From Chelatococcus sp. (GTDB lineage Bacteria; Pseudomonadota; Alphaproteobacteria; Rhizobiales; Beijerinckiaceae): DNA of 64,000 nt. The stretch's first letter is position 1; every line of letters starts with the position of its first letter. This document shows positions 50,811-60,364 of this stretch, in pieces. The notes beneath the pieces were generated by a model. It had not been told where the DNA came from. It saw only the letters and a program-made list of their open reading frames with translations, and ran no database searches. The position numbers were made by a program, and so were the translations under genes. Location: contig QFQY01000005.1 of the NCBI GenBank assembly GCA_003248805.1, positions 129,459-193,458 on the forward strand. Direction: 5' to 3'.

Positions 50811-51659
50811 TTAGGGCTTGCCGGCGGGGATGTCGAGTTCGAGCCGGCTCTCGACCGATCGCGGCTGGCCGCGCAGGGTGAAGATGAAGGGCACCGGCCC
50901 GGCCGCGCCCTTGGGCCGCTCGTGGATCTTGACCAGCGCGACCGTCGTGCCGTCGGCCTGGGGCTGAAGCCGCGTCTTGCCGAAGGACCACATGCCCGGC
51001 CCCTCGACGAAGATGTCCTCGACCTTGCCCTCCGGCGGCACCTGCAGCAGCAGGCGCAGCGTCGGATCGGCCGCCGTCTCGTCCAGCCTGGCCTCGACGA
51101 TGGAGGGCTTGTCCTTGTGCTGGCCGGGCTTGAGCAGCGTCGGAACGCGCGCCTCGTAGCTCTCCAGCCTCGGAGAGACCACCGAGGTCACGCCGGGCTC
51201 GAGCCAGAGCTGGGTCTCGCCTGTCGCGGGCACGCAGATCTTTTCGCAGACGGCGTATTCGAGCTTGAGGACGACCATGACCGGCCGCGTCGGATCGACC
51301 GGCATGACCGACACCGGGATCACGACCTCGCCGACATAGCCGATCGAATAGCCGGCTCCGTCCGGGAAGCGCTCGGGCGCCGGCCAGCGCACGTCGAGGC
51401 CGCCGACATTGACCGAGCCGCTCCAGTCGAAGCGGGGCGGCACGCCGAAATCGCCGGGGCTGCGCCAGTAGGTCTTGTAGCCCGGCGACATCACGATCTC
51501 GACGCCGATGCGCTGCTTGCCCGATGGCGCGGTCGGTCCCGCGATCAGGCGCAGCGCGGAGTGCTCGCCCTTTGACCAGGGCGAGGTCGCGGCTTCCTGC
51601 GCGGAGGCCGCGGTGCCGAGCGAGAGCAGGGCCGCGACGAGGAGAAAGAACCGTTTCAC
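50811..51659 (-). CDS. Exported DsbD N-terminal-domain-like protein
   Basis: 282 residues with a Sec signal peptide (1-20, cleavage after ASA). The mature protein is beta-rich; GYKTYWRSPGDFGVPPRFDW and LEYAVCEKICVPATGE match the N-terminal, thiol-exchanging domain of DsbD (ScsB-like), with the redox pair in CEKIC. There is no transmembrane or thioredoxin part, so this is a stand-alone periplasmic domain of the type common in Rhizobiales (often named protein-disulfide reductase DsbD family). It is 52 bp upstream of the peroxiredoxin gene on the same strand. Confidence 0.88.
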   Translation of the reverse strand: MKRFFLLVAALLSLGTAASAQEAATSPWSKGEHSALRLIAGPTAPSGKQRIGVEIVMSPGYKTYWRSPGDFGVPPRFDWSGSVNVGGLDVRWPAPERFPDGAGYSIGYVGEVVIPVSVMPVDPTRPVMVVLKLEYAVCEKICVPATGETQLWLEPGVTSVVSPRLESYEARVPTLLKPGQHKDKPSIVEARLDETAADPTLRLLLQVPPEGKVEDIFVEGPGMWSFGKTRLQPQADGTTVALVKIHERPKGAAGPVPFIFTLRGQPRSVESRLELDIPAGKP

Positions 51660-51884
51660 GTCTTTGATTTACGTCTTCGGAGGCAAAATTGCGAACACAT
51701 CCTCGCGACCGGCCCGGCATGCGCGCCGAACCTTGCTCCGGACAGGCGGTCCGGCCGCTGCGAGCGCAGCGCCCAGCCCCGCAGGACAGGGAGGATCGCG
51801 CAGGATTGGGGCGCGATCGCGATCCCGCCCGGCGGCCGCCGGTTTCTGTTTTCAGCGAGGGCGGAAGTGATTTAGCATGCCCTC

Positions 51885-52496
51885 ATGAAGCTCAGCTCCA
51901 ACCAGCGCATTCGTGGCCGCAGCTATCTCGACGGGCAGTGCCTGATCGCGATGCCCGGCATGTCGGATACGCGCTTCAGCCGGAGCGTGATCTATCTCTG
52001 CGCCCATTCCGAGGATGGGGCGATGGGCATCATCGTGAACAAGCCGGCGGGCGACACCCGGTTTCCCGACCTGCTGGTCCAGCTCGACGTCATCCCCTCC
52101 GAGGAACTGATCCGCCTGCCGAGCAGCGCCGAGCGCATCCAGGTTCTCCGGGGCGGCCCGGTCGAGACCAAGCGCGGCTTCGTGCTGCACACCTCCGATT
52201 TCTTCCTGGAGTCGGCGACGCTGCCGATCGACAACGGCATCTGCCTCACCGCCACGCTCGACATCCTGCGGGCGATCGCGATCGGCAGCGGGCCGGAGAA
52301 TGCGGTGCTGGCGCTGGGCTATGCCGGCTGGGGCGCGGGCCAGCTCGAGGCCGAGATCCAGTCCAATGGCTGGCTCCACTGCGCCGCCGACGAGGACCTG
52401 CTCTTCGACGACGGCATCGAGAGCAAGTACGAGCGCGCGCTGGGCAAGCTCGGCATCGACCCCGCCTTCCTGTCGAGCGAAGCCGGCCACGCCTGA
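51885..52496 (+). CDS. YqgE/AlgH family protein (DUF179)
   Basis: 203 residues. Family signatures: YLDGQCLIAMPGMSDTRFSRSVIYLCAHSEDGAMGIIVNKP spread over residues 14-54, GGPVETKRGFVLHT, and GYAGWGAGQLEAEIQSNGWL. Small cytoplasmic protein of unknown function, once linked to alginate regulation in Pseudomonas; that role is doubtful elsewhere. It is divergent from the DsbD-N-like gene with 225 bp between. Confidence 0.93.
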   Translation: MKLSSNQRIRGRSYLDGQCLIAMPGMSDTRFSRSVIYLCAHSEDGAMGIIVNKPAGDTRFPDLLVQLDVIPSEELIRLPSSAERIQVLRGGPVETKRGFVLHTSDFFLESATLPIDNGICLTATLDILRAIAIGSGPENAVLALGYAGWGAGQLEAEIQSNGWLHCAADEDLLFDDGIESKYERALGKLGIDPAFLSSEAGHA

Positions 52497-52534
52497 GGGG
52501 GCTTTCGCCCGCGCCGCGACGGTGGCTTGGGCGA

Positions 52535-55441
52535 TCAGGCCGCTTCGGTCGAGCTCGTCGTCGCGCCCATCAGCCGGCGGGTCTCGGCGGCGGTCATCGG
52601 CTGGCCGAAGACATAGCCCTGCGCGTATTGGCAGCCGAGCTGGTAGAGCTCGATGGCGTCCGACTCGCTCTCCGCGCCTTCCGCCACCACGTCCATGTTC
52701 AGGTCGGCCGCGAGCTGCACGATCGAGCGCAGGATCACCGGCGGCTTGCCCGAGCCCATCTGCCTGACGAAGCTCTGGTCGACCTTGATCGTGTCGAAGG
52801 GGAAGCGCTGCAGATAGGACAGCGAGGAATAGCCCGTGCCGAAATCGTCGAGGGAGAGGCCGGCGCCGAGATCGCGGATGCGCTGCAGCATCTGCGCGGC
52901 GTATTCCGGGTTCTCCATCACCAGGCTTTCGGTGATCTCGAGCTTCAGCGTGCCGGGCAGCACGCGCCGCCGGGCGAGCACGGTCTTCACGTCGTGCAGC
53001 AGGTCGTGGCGCAGCAACTGCCGGCTCGACACGTTGACGCTGGCGAAGATCGGCGGGTCGACCTCCAGCGCCGCCTGCCAGGCTTCGAGCTCCCGCGCCG
53101 TGCGGTCCATGACATAGACCCCGAGATCGACGATCAGCCCGGTCTCCTCGGCGATGGCGAGGAAATCCTGCGGCATCAGCCGGCCTTCGCGCGGGTGGTC
53201 CCAGCGCACCAGCGCCTCGAAGCCCGCGATGGTGCGGTCCTCCAGCCTGACGATCGGCTGGTACATCACCTGGATCTCGCCACGCTCGATCGCCCGGCGC
53301 AGATCGCTCTCCAAAGCGAGGCGGTCGTTGCGGTCCGTGCGCATGGTCGGCACGAAGATCTCGATCTTGTTGCCGCCCTGCCGCTTGGCATGCGCCATGG
53401 CGAGTTCGGCGTTCTTGAGGGCGTCGTCCTTGCGGGCCGCCGGCGCGGGATCGAACAGGGCGAGCCCGATCGAGGGCGTCAGCACGATCTCGCGATCACC
53501 GTAGCTCACCGGCGTCGAGACGGCCCGGCGCACGAGTTCGGCCAGCGCCAGGACGCGCTCGGAATCGCGCTCCGACACCAGGATCATGGCGAAGACGTCA
53601 CCGCCGATCCGCGCCAGCGTGTCCTGCGCCCGGAGCAGGCGCCCGAGCCGGCGCGCCAGCGTGAGCAGGATCGAGTCGCCGGCCGAGAAGCCGACCGACT
53701 CGTTGACCTGCTTGAAGCGGTCGAGGTCGATGACGAGGACGGTCGGGCGGATGTTGTCGTCGGCCCGCGTGAAGCCGAAGACGGCGCCGAGCCGGTCCTG
53801 GAACAGCTTGCGGTTGGGCAGGCCGGTCAGGTTGTCGTGGACGGCGTCGTGCAGCATCCGCTCCTGCGCGGTGCGCTGCTCGGTGACGTCGGAGAGCGTG
53901 CCGATGACGCGGATGACCTCGCCGTCGGAGCCGATGACCGGCCGCGCCTTGAGGTTGAACCAGTGGTAATTGCCGCCGGCCGCGCGCAGGCGCAGGTCGA
54001 GATTGAGCTTGCCGCGCCGCTGCTCCAGCACGGCGTCGAGCGAGACGCGGTAGCGGTCGCGGTCGGCGACATGCATGTGCTCGAACCAGCGCGACGCCGA
54101 GCCTTCCAGCGCGCCGCGCGGCAGGCCGAGCAGGGCCTCGATCTGCGGCGAGACATAGATCTTGTCGGCGCTGACGTCCCAGTCGAACACCATGTCGCCC
54201 GAGCCGGAGAGCGCCAGCGCCCGCCGCTCGGTGTCGGAGACCAGCCCCTGCGACAGGGCGCCGCCGGCGAAGGCGTGCTGGATCACGGTGAAGCCGATCA
54301 GCAGGACGATCAGCACGAGCCCGCCGAGCAGGGCGGGGGGCACGAGATCGCGCTGGAACTCGCCGGTGACGGTGAAGCCCGCCGCCGTGACCCAGACCAC
54401 GAGCAGGAACCAGGTCGGGATCAGCATCACGGCGCGCTCGTAGCCATGCGTCGCCAGATGCAGGATCAGCACGAAGCCGACCGCCGCGACGGCCGCGATC
54501 GAGATGCGCGCGATGCCCGCCGCCATCGGCGCGTCGAAGACCGCCAGGCCGATCAGCCCGGCGAGGCCGAGCACCCAGACGGCGGTGACGTGGCTGTAGC
54601 GCACATGCCAGCGCGACAGGTTGAGATAGGCGAAGAGGAAGACGAGCAGCGTCGCCGCGAGCACCACCTCGGCGCCCGCGCGGTAGATGCGCTCTATTTG
54701 CGGCGTCAGCGGCAGGATGCGCTGGAAGAACCCGAAATCGAGCCCGGCATAGGCGAGAACGGCCCAGGCCAGCGCGGCGGCGGCGGGGAAGATCACCGCG
54801 CCCTTGACCACGAAGATGATGGTCAGGAACAGCGCCAGCAGGCCGGCGATGCCGATGATGATGCCCTTGTAGAGCGTCAGGCCGTTGGTCTTCGCCCGGT
54901 AGGCCTCCTGCTCGAAGAGGTAGAGCTGCGGCAGGTTCGGCGATTTCAGCTCCGCCACGAAGGTCACGGTGGTGCCGGGATCGAGCGTGATCAGGAAGAC
55001 GTCGGCGTCCGGGCTCGGCTCGCGCTCGGGAGAGAGGCCCTGGCTCGCCGTCACCGCCTCGATGCGCCGGTCGCCGAGATCGGGCCAGACCACGCCCGAG
55101 CCGATCAGCCTGTGGAAAGGTGCCACCAGCAGCCGGTCGATCTGCTCGTCTGAGTCGTTGGTGAGCGCGAACACGATCCAGTCGGGCCGCGCGCCCGATT
55201 CGAGCGCCTTCACCGCGATGCGCCGCACGATGCCGTCCGGCCCCGGCGCGGTCGAGATCTGGATCACGTCGCCGTCGGATTTGTTGCGCTCGACGATGCT
55301 GGTCAGGTCGATGACCGGCACGTCCACGGGCACACGCACCGCGTCGACCGCCAGGGCCGGGCTGGACCAGAGTCCCACGAGACACAGCGCGAGGCTGGCG
55401 ATGGCGAGGCCAAGCCGGAAGATACGGTCGAAAGCGGACAA
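52535..55441 (-). CDS. 7TM-PAS-GGDEF-EAL sensor protein, probable c-di-GMP phosphodiesterase
   Basis: 968 residues from a TTG start that puts a clean signal peptide (1-31, cleavage after ALA) at the N-terminus. A periplasmic beta-rich region spans about 32-188, seven membrane helices about 190-395, a PAS domain about 405-525, GGDEF about 530-695 and EAL about 710-955. The GGDEF loop is GGDVF (613-617): the Glu needed for cyclase activity is Val, so that domain is probably inactive or regulatory. The EAL side is intact: EAL at 742-744, EITESLVMEN, and DDFGTGYSS near 857. Net function should be c-di-GMP breakdown in response to an envelope signal. No other in-frame start with a good ribosome site is visible. 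Confidence 0.9.
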   Translation of the reverse strand: MSAFDRIFRLGLAIASLALCLVGLWSSPALAVDAVRVPVDVPVIDLTSIVERNKSDGDVIQISTAPGPDGIVRRIAVKALESGARPDWIVFALTNDSDEQIDRLLVAPFHRLIGSGVVWPDLGDRRIEAVTASQGLSPEREPSPDADVFLITLDPGTTVTFVAELKSPNLPQLYLFEQEAYRAKTNGLTLYKGIIIGIAGLLALFLTIIFVVKGAVIFPAAAALAWAVLAYAGLDFGFFQRILPLTPQIERIYRAGAEVVLAATLLVFLFAYLNLSRWHVRYSHVTAVWVLGLAGLIGLAVFDAPMAAGIARISIAAVAAVGFVLILHLATHGYERAVMLIPTWFLLVVWVTAAGFTVTGEFQRDLVPPALLGGLVLIVLLIGFTVIQHAFAGGALSQGLVSDTERRALALSGSGDMVFDWDVSADKIYVSPQIEALLGLPRGALEGSASRWFEHMHVADRDRYRVSLDAVLEQRRGKLNLDLRLRAAGGNYHWFNLKARPVIGSDGEVIRVIGTLSDVTEQRTAQERMLHDAVHDNLTGLPNRKLFQDRLGAVFGFTRADDNIRPTVLVIDLDRFKQVNESVGFSAGDSILLTLARRLGRLLRAQDTLARIGGDVFAMILVSERDSERVLALAELVRRAVSTPVSYGDREIVLTPSIGLALFDPAPAARKDDALKNAELAMAHAKRQGGNKIEIFVPTMRTDRNDRLALESDLRRAIERGEIQVMYQPIVRLEDRTIAGFEALVRWDHPREGRLMPQDFLAIAEETGLIVDLGVYVMDRTARELEAWQAALEVDPPIFASVNVSSRQLLRHDLLHDVKTVLARRRVLPGTLKLEITESLVMENPEYAAQMLQRIRDLGAGLSLDDFGTGYSSLSYLQRFPFDTIKVDQSFVRQMGSGKPPVILRSIVQLAADLNMDVVAEGAESESDAIELYQLGCQYAQGYVFGQPMTAAETRRLMGATTSSTEAA

Positions 55442-55560
55442 GCGGAGCTCGGGAAAAGGGCCGGGGATCGTGCCTCGAATGCGGACAATCAGTCCTATCG
55501 GCGGCTCGTGGCGAGGGCAAGGCAGCGAGCGCGACGCGGCTCTACCGCCGGTCCTCCGCG

Positions 55561-56160
55561 TCACGGCCGCGCCTCCCGCGGCGGGTCGCTCGCGAGTGCC
55601 GCGTAGAGCAGGTGGTCGGCCCAGACGCCGTTGATCCTGAGATAGGCGCGGGCGAGGCCCTCGCGCTGGAAACCGACGCGCTCCAGCAGCCGGCGCGAGG
55701 GCTCGTTGTTCGGCAGGCAGGCCGCCTCGACCCGGTGCAGCGCCAGCTCGGAAAAGGCGAAGCGCAGCGCGCCGCGCACGGCCTCGGTCATGTGTCCCTT
55801 GCCGGAATGGCGCTCGCCCATCCAGTAGCCCAGCGTACAGGCCTGCGCGACGCCGCGCCGGACCAGCCCGAGGGTGAGGCCCCCGAGCAGCGCCTCGTTG
55901 CGGGCATCCAGGATGAAGAGCGAATAGGCCTCGTCGCCGGCGATTTCCCGGGCGGCGCGCTTGGCGCGCAGGCGGAAGGATGTCCGCGTCAGGTCGTCCT
56001 CGTTCCAGGACGGCTCCCAGGGCGTCAGGAAGGCGCGGCTCTCCATCCGCAGTACGGCCCACGCAGCGTAGTCGCCGAGCGCCGGCGGCCGCAGGACGAG
56101 GTTCTGCGTCCGGATCAGCGGGCGTGTCGCGGGCTCGCTCGGGAAGCGGAACAGCGCCAT
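55561..56160 (-). CDS. RimJ/RimL-type GNAT acetyltransferase
   Basis: 199 residues. LVLRPPALGDYAAWAVLR is the RimJ-like N-terminal strand-helix, GYWMGERHSGKGHMTEAVRG the acetyl-CoA site, and EAACLPNNEPSRRLLERVGFQREG the C-terminal signature. RimJ/RimL enzymes acetylate ribosomal protein N-termini or antibiotics. In Rhizobiales this gene sits at the end of a thrC-M16-GNAT run, as here, with 4 bp between the M16 stop and its ATG. Confidence 0.9.
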   Translation of the reverse strand: MALFRFPSEPATRPLIRTQNLVLRPPALGDYAAWAVLRMESRAFLTPWEPSWNEDDLTRTSFRLRAKRAAREIAGDEAYSLFILDARNEALLGGLTLGLVRRGVAQACTLGYWMGERHSGKGHMTEAVRGALRFAFSELALHRVEAACLPNNEPSRRLLERVGFQREGLARAYLRINGVWADHLLYAALASDPPREARP

Positions 56161-56164
56161 CGCG

Positions 56165-57508
56165 TCAGCTCGCGATGCGGGAGGCGTGGCGCAGCTCCTC
56201 CGCCGACGGCAGGCCCTGGACGGGGCCGACCGCCGCGAGGGTCGGCTGCTGACCGAGCAGGGTCCGGCCCGCCGTCCGCACATCTTCCAGCGTCACGGCG
56301 TCGAGCCGGGCCGCCAGCTCCTCGCGCGGAATGGCGCGGCCGAAGACGAGCACCTGGCGCGCCATCTGCTCGAGCTTGCCGCCGGGGCTCTCCAGCGAGG
56401 CGAGCAGCCCGACCTTCATCTGCGCCCGGGCGCGCGCGACCTCGACCTCGGTCACGTCCTCGACCGCCTGGCGCAGGCAGGAGAGCGCGACCTCGACCAG
56501 CTCGCCCGTATCCTCCGGCGCCGTGCCGGCGCCGATGCCGAAGACGCCGCAATCGGAAAACGGCCAGTGGAAGGCGTCGATGGCATAGGCCAGGCCGCGC
56601 TTCTCGCGCACCTCCTGGAACAGCCGCGAGGAGAGGCCGCCGCCCAGCACCGAGGAGAAGATCTGGAGCGGGTAATGCGCCCCGCCGGTGAAGGGCTGGC
56701 CGGGGAAGCCGAGCACGAGATGGAGCTGTTCCTCGTCGCTGCCGACCCGCGCCTCGCCGCCGGCATAGTGCCCGGCCTCGCGCCGGACCGCGCCGGTCGC
56801 GGGGGCCGGGGGCAGGGCCGCGAGATGGGTCTTCGCCAGCGCCACGAGCGCTTCGTGATCGACCGCGCCGGTGGCGGCGAGCACCATGTTGCCGGCGTGG
56901 TAATTGCGGCTGAGATAGGCGCGGATCGCCTCCGGCGTGAAGCCCTTCACCGTCTTCGCGGTGCCGAGGATCGGCCGGCCGAGCGGCTGGTCGGGGAAGG
57001 CGGCCTGCAGGAAGCGGTCGTAGACGAGATCGTCCGGCGTATCCTGCACGGCGCTGATCTCCTGCAGGATGACGCCCTTCTCGCGCTTCAGCTCGTCCTC
57101 GGCGAAGCTCGACGCGGTCAGGATGTCGGCCAGGATGTCGACCGCGAGCGGCAGGTCGGAGCCGAGCACGCGCGCGGTGTAGCAGGTGTATTCGACGCTG
57201 GTCGCGGCGTTGAGATCGCCGCCGACGCTCTCGATCTCCTCGGCGATCTGCAGGGCGCTGCGCCGCGCCGTGCCCTTGAAGGCCATGTGCTCGAGCAGAT
57301 GGGCGAGCCCGTGCTCGCCGGGCAGCTCGTCGCGCGAGCCGGCGCCGATCCAGATGCCGAGCGAGACGGTCGCCGCATGCGGCATGTGCTGGGAGGCGAT
57401 GCGCAGGCCGGACGGCAGCACCGTCAGCCCGACCGCGGGGTCGTGCCGGCCGCTCGCCTGCGCCGGGGCCAGGAGTTCGGCCGTCTCCGCCGGTCCCGCC
57501 ACGATCAT
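56165..57508 (-). CDS. M16-family zinc peptidase (mitochondrial-processing-peptidase-like)
   Basis: 447 residues. The zinc motif HLLEH (in GLAHLLEHMAFKGT, about residues 68-72) with the distal glutamate in KGVILQEISAVQD is complete; the C-terminal VREKRGLAYAIDAFHW matches the substrate-binding region. It is the single-chain homologue of the mitochondrial processing peptidase beta subunit found next to thrC in alphaproteobacteria. It is unrelated in position to the M16 pair at 10.1-12.8 kb. Its ATG overlaps the thrC stop (ATGA). Confidence 0.93.
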   Translation of the reverse strand: MIVAGPAETAELLAPAQASGRHDPAVGLTVLPSGLRIASQHMPHAATVSLGIWIGAGSRDELPGEHGLAHLLEHMAFKGTARRSALQIAEEIESVGGDLNAATSVEYTCYTARVLGSDLPLAVDILADILTASSFAEDELKREKGVILQEISAVQDTPDDLVYDRFLQAAFPDQPLGRPILGTAKTVKGFTPEAIRAYLSRNYHAGNMVLAATGAVDHEALVALAKTHLAALPPAPATGAVRREAGHYAGGEARVGSDEEQLHLVLGFPGQPFTGGAHYPLQIFSSVLGGGLSSRLFQEVREKRGLAYAIDAFHWPFSDCGVFGIGAGTAPEDTGELVEVALSCLRQAVEDVTEVEVARARAQMKVGLLASLESPGGKLEQMARQVLVFGRAIPREELAARLDAVTLEDVRTAGRTLLGQQPTLAAVGPVQGLPSAEELRHASRIAS

Positions 57509-58920
57509 GCCGCCGCCCCCCTGACGGCACGGGCATTGGCCCGCACGAAATCCTCGATGCGGCCGAGATCGTTCGGAAGCTCGGTCACGCGCTCCCTGCG
57601 CTCCATCAAATCGGCGAGGTGGGCCGGAAGCTTCGGCACGACGCCGCTCGCCGCCTCGACCGCCATCGGGAATTTGGCGGGATGGGCGGTGGACAGCACG
57701 ATCGTCGGCGTCGCCGGATCGACCGCCAGCCGCTTGCGGGCCGCGCCGACGCCGACCGCCGTATGCGGGTCCATCAGGTATCCGGCCGCGTTCCAGCTCG
57801 CCCTGATCTCGGCGGCGACGCCGGCCTCGTCGACGGCATGGGCCTCGAACTCGTCGCGGATCCGCGCGAGCGGCCCGGGCGCGATCTCGAAGCGGCCCGA
57901 CTGCTGCAGCGACTGCATCAGCCGGCGCACCTCGGCGCCGTCCCGGCCATAGGCCTCGAACAGCAGCCGCTCGAAATTGGAGGAAATCTGGATGTCCATC
58001 GACGGCGATGTCGTCGCTGCGACGCCGCGCATCTCGTAGACGCCGCTCTCGAGCGTCCGGGTCAGGATGTCGTTGCTGTTGGTGCCGATCACGAAGCGCT
58101 CGACCGGCAGCCCCATGCGCTTGGCGACATAGCCGGCGAGCACGTCGCCGAAATTGCCGGTCGGCACGGCGAAGGAGACCTTGCGGGCCGGCGCGCCGAG
58201 CGCCACGGCGGAGGTGAAGTAATAGACCGTCTGCGCCGCGATGCGGGCCCAGTTGATCGAGTTCACGCCCGAGAGGCCGATCTCGTCGCGGAAGGCATGG
58301 TGGTTGAACATCGCCTTCACGAGGTTCTGGCAGTCGTCGAACGTGCCCTCGACGGCGATGGCATGGACGTTCGGCGCATCCACCGTCGTCATCTGGCGCC
58401 GCTGCACGTCGGAGACGCGCCCCTGCGGGTAGAGGATGAAGACGTCGACCCGGTCGAGTCCCTTGAAGGCGTCGATCGCCGCCCCGCCCGTGTCGCCCGA
58501 GGTCGCGCCGACGATGGTCGCGCGCTCGCCTCGCAGCGCCAGCACATGGTCCATCAGCCGCCCGAGCAACTGCATCGCCACGTCCTTGAAGGCGAGCGTC
58601 GGGCCGTGGAAGAGCTCGAGCAGGAAGAGATTGTCGCCGAGCTGGACGAGCGGGCATACGGCCGGATGACGGAAGCCGGCATAGGCCTCGCCGATCATCC
58701 GCGAGAGCGCGCCGGCCTCGATCTCGCCGTCGCTCAGCGCCGTCAGCACGCGCTCCGCCACCTGGGCGTAGGGCTTGCCCGAAAAGCCCGCGATCTCGTC
58801 CTGCGCCAGTTGCGGCCAGGATTTCGGCAGATAGAGGCCGCCGTCGCGGGCGAGGCCCGCCAGGAGAGCGTCGGAGAAGGACAGGGCGGGGGCTTCCCCA
58901 CGGGTGGAGACATGCAGCAC
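57505..58920 (-). CDS. thrC: Threonine synthase
   Basis: 471 residues, the long form. The PLP lysine is in GPTLAFKDVAMQLL (about residues 107-120), and TSGDTGGAAIDAFKG and AVPTGNFGDVLAGY bind the cofactor phosphate. It converts phosphohomoserine, the product of thrB at 45.4 kb, into threonine. It heads a leftward run thrC-M16-GNAT. Upstream is a region with a palindromic repeat of family C. Confidence 0.96.
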   Translation of the reverse strand: MLHVSTRGEAPALSFSDALLAGLARDGGLYLPKSWPQLAQDEIAGFSGKPYAQVAERVLTALSDGEIEAGALSRMIGEAYAGFRHPAVCPLVQLGDNLFLLELFHGPTLAFKDVAMQLLGRLMDHVLALRGERATIVGATSGDTGGAAIDAFKGLDRVDVFILYPQGRVSDVQRRQMTTVDAPNVHAIAVEGTFDDCQNLVKAMFNHHAFRDEIGLSGVNSINWARIAAQTVYYFTSAVALGAPARKVSFAVPTGNFGDVLAGYVAKRMGLPVERFVIGTNSNDILTRTLESGVYEMRGVAATTSPSMDIQISSNFERLLFEAYGRDGAEVRRLMQSLQQSGRFEIAPGPLARIRDEFEAHAVDEAGVAAEIRASWNAAGYLMDPHTAVGVGAARKRLAVDPATPTIVLSTAHPAKFPMAVEAASGVVPKLPAHLADLMERRERVTELPNDLGRIEDFVRANARAVRGAAA

Positions 58921-59049
58921 GGTGATCGGCCTTCGGTGGTCTGGGCGCCTTGGTCGTTGCAGATGCTATAGGACGGTCGGCGCCTTTGGGCAAAAGCTTG
59001 GGGCGGGTGCGGCGTGCTCTCGCATCCTGGATGCTATCGCGGCCCGCGC

Positions 59050-59187
59050 CCCTTCTCCCCTTGCGGGAGAAGGGGGCCCGAAGGGCCGGATGAGGGGTCG
59101 CGCAGGTTTGTCAGGTTTGGCGCGCGGCTCACGATAGACGTCGCGAACCCCCTCACCCTGACCCTCTCCCGCAAGGGGAGAGGGGAT
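59050..59187. repeat. Paired palindromic repeats, family C
   Basis: Two related hairpins in opposite orientation: CCCTTCTCCC / GGGAGAAGGG (59050-59074) and CCCTCTCCC / GGGAGAGGG (59162-59184), joined by complementary GAGGGG and CCCCTC tracts. It fills most of the thrC-SURF1 gap and ends about 20 bp from the SURF1 stop. Text of this type (CCCTCTCCCGCAAGGGGAGAGG) is widespread in proteobacterial intergenic DNA. Confidence 0.85.
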
Positions 59188-59208
59188 CGCTCGCGCTCTT
59201 CAAGGCGG

Positions 59209-59979
59209 CTACGCTGCTGAACGCTGTTCGTTCGCACCCTTCCGCCCCTGCCAGGCATAGGCCGCGAACACGCCGATCAGCGTCAGGGCCAGCGCGAACC
59301 AGGTCAGCGCATATTGCAGATGGTTGTCGGGAATGCGTGCGATCAGCTCGCGGGCCTCGACGCCGGCCGGCGGCGTCAGCCCGTCGCCCTCCCGCTCGGC
59401 CTCCAGATAGAAGGGGGCCGGCGGCAGCCCGAGCGAGGCCGCGATGGCGGCCGGGTCGCGCGTGTAGAATTCGTGCTGCGCCGGCAGGTCGGCCGGCGTG
59501 AAGGGGCCGCGCCCCTCCGGCGCCCGGATGAAGCCGGTGATGCGCGCGGACCCGCGCGCCGGCTGGGTTGCGGCGAAGCGGCTCTCCGGCACGAAGCCGC
59601 GGTTGACCAGCACCACGCCGCCATCGGCCAGCCGGAAGCCCTGGAAGACCCAGCGGCCGAAGCCCGAGAGCTGGCGCGTGCCGGGCCCGCCCGAGGCGAT
59701 CGTCGTTCGCACGCCCGCGAGCGGCGCATCCACGAACGCGCCTTCCGCCGTAACGCGGGTCAGGTCCAGCGCCGCCGGGTCGAGCCCGGGCCAGCTTGCG
59801 GCAGGGGGCATGGGGGCGGGCGCGGCCAGCGCCTGCGTGGCGAGCCGGTCGATGAAGGCGCGCTTCTCGCCCATGCGGACGAGCTGCCAGCCACCCAGCG
59901 CGCACAGGGTCGTCACGCCGGCCACGGTCAGCAGCAGGGGCCAAAGCAGGCCGGCGCGGCGGGGGCTCGCGGAACTCAC
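59209..59979 (-). CDS. SURF1-family cytochrome oxidase assembly protein
   Basis: 256 residues with membrane helices at both ends (about 10-30 and 222-242) and a periplasmic loop between. SURF1 signatures: GGWQLVRMGEKRAFI near residue 29, VLVNRGFVPE near 122, and DNHLQYALTWFALAL near 217. It helps insert heme a into subunit I of the aa3 oxidase. It follows DUF983 with a four-base overlap at the end of the oxidase run. Confidence 0.93.
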   Translation of the reverse strand: MSSASPRRAGLLWPLLLTVAGVTTLCALGGWQLVRMGEKRAFIDRLATQALAAPAPMPPAASWPGLDPAALDLTRVTAEGAFVDAPLAGVRTTIASGGPGTRQLSGFGRWVFQGFRLADGGVVLVNRGFVPESRFAATQPARGSARITGFIRAPEGRGPFTPADLPAQHEFYTRDPAAIAASLGLPPAPFYLEAEREGDGLTPPAGVEARELIARIPDNHLQYALTWFALALTLIGVFAAYAWQGRKGANEQRSAA

Positions 59980-60341
59980 GGTCCGCGCCTGCCTTCCTCG
60001 GCCTTGTGCGCATATTGCAGCGCGACCGCGAGACCCTTCATCGGCCGCAGCAGGGCGAGGCAGGTGAAGACCGCCAGAGGCAGCCAGATCACGAGGTGCA
60101 GCCAGATCGGCGGCTCATAGGCGATCTCGACGACCAGCGCCGCTCCCAGCACCGCGAAGCCGGCGATCAGCATGATGAAGACCGCCGGCCCGTCGGCCGA
60201 GTCGGCGAAGGCGAGATCGAGCCCGCAGGCGGAGCAGCGCGGCCTGAGCTTCAGGAAGCCCTCGAAGATGTGGCCCTCGCCGCAGCGCGGGCAGCGGCCC
60301 TTCAGGCCGGTGGCGTAGGGCGATGGAAGATGCTCGGACAT
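59976..60341 (-). CDS. DUF983 membrane protein
   Basis: 121 residues. N-terminal zinc ribbon GRCPRCGEGHIFEG...RCSACGL with two CxxC pairs, followed by two membrane helices (about 51-73 and 78-98). DUF983 genes are found beside ctaE and SURF1 in most alphaproteobacteria and are thought to help oxidase assembly. An upstream TTG would add six residues. A repeat and hairpin separate it from ctaE. Confidence 0.88.
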   Translation of the reverse strand: MSEHLPSPYATGLKGRCPRCGEGHIFEGFLKLRPRCSACGLDLAFADSADGPAVFIMLIAGFAVLGAALVVEIAYEPPIWLHLVIWLPLAVFTCLALLRPMKGLAVALQYAHKAEEGRRGP

Positions 60342-60364
60342 GGCCTCGGCGGTCTCCAAAATGG

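Noticed and set aside
51689..55153. An 1154-codon open frame antisense to the GGDEF-EAL gene
   Set aside because: Shadow of high GC3 coding; it would run through the YqgE gene as well and has no recognisable domain.
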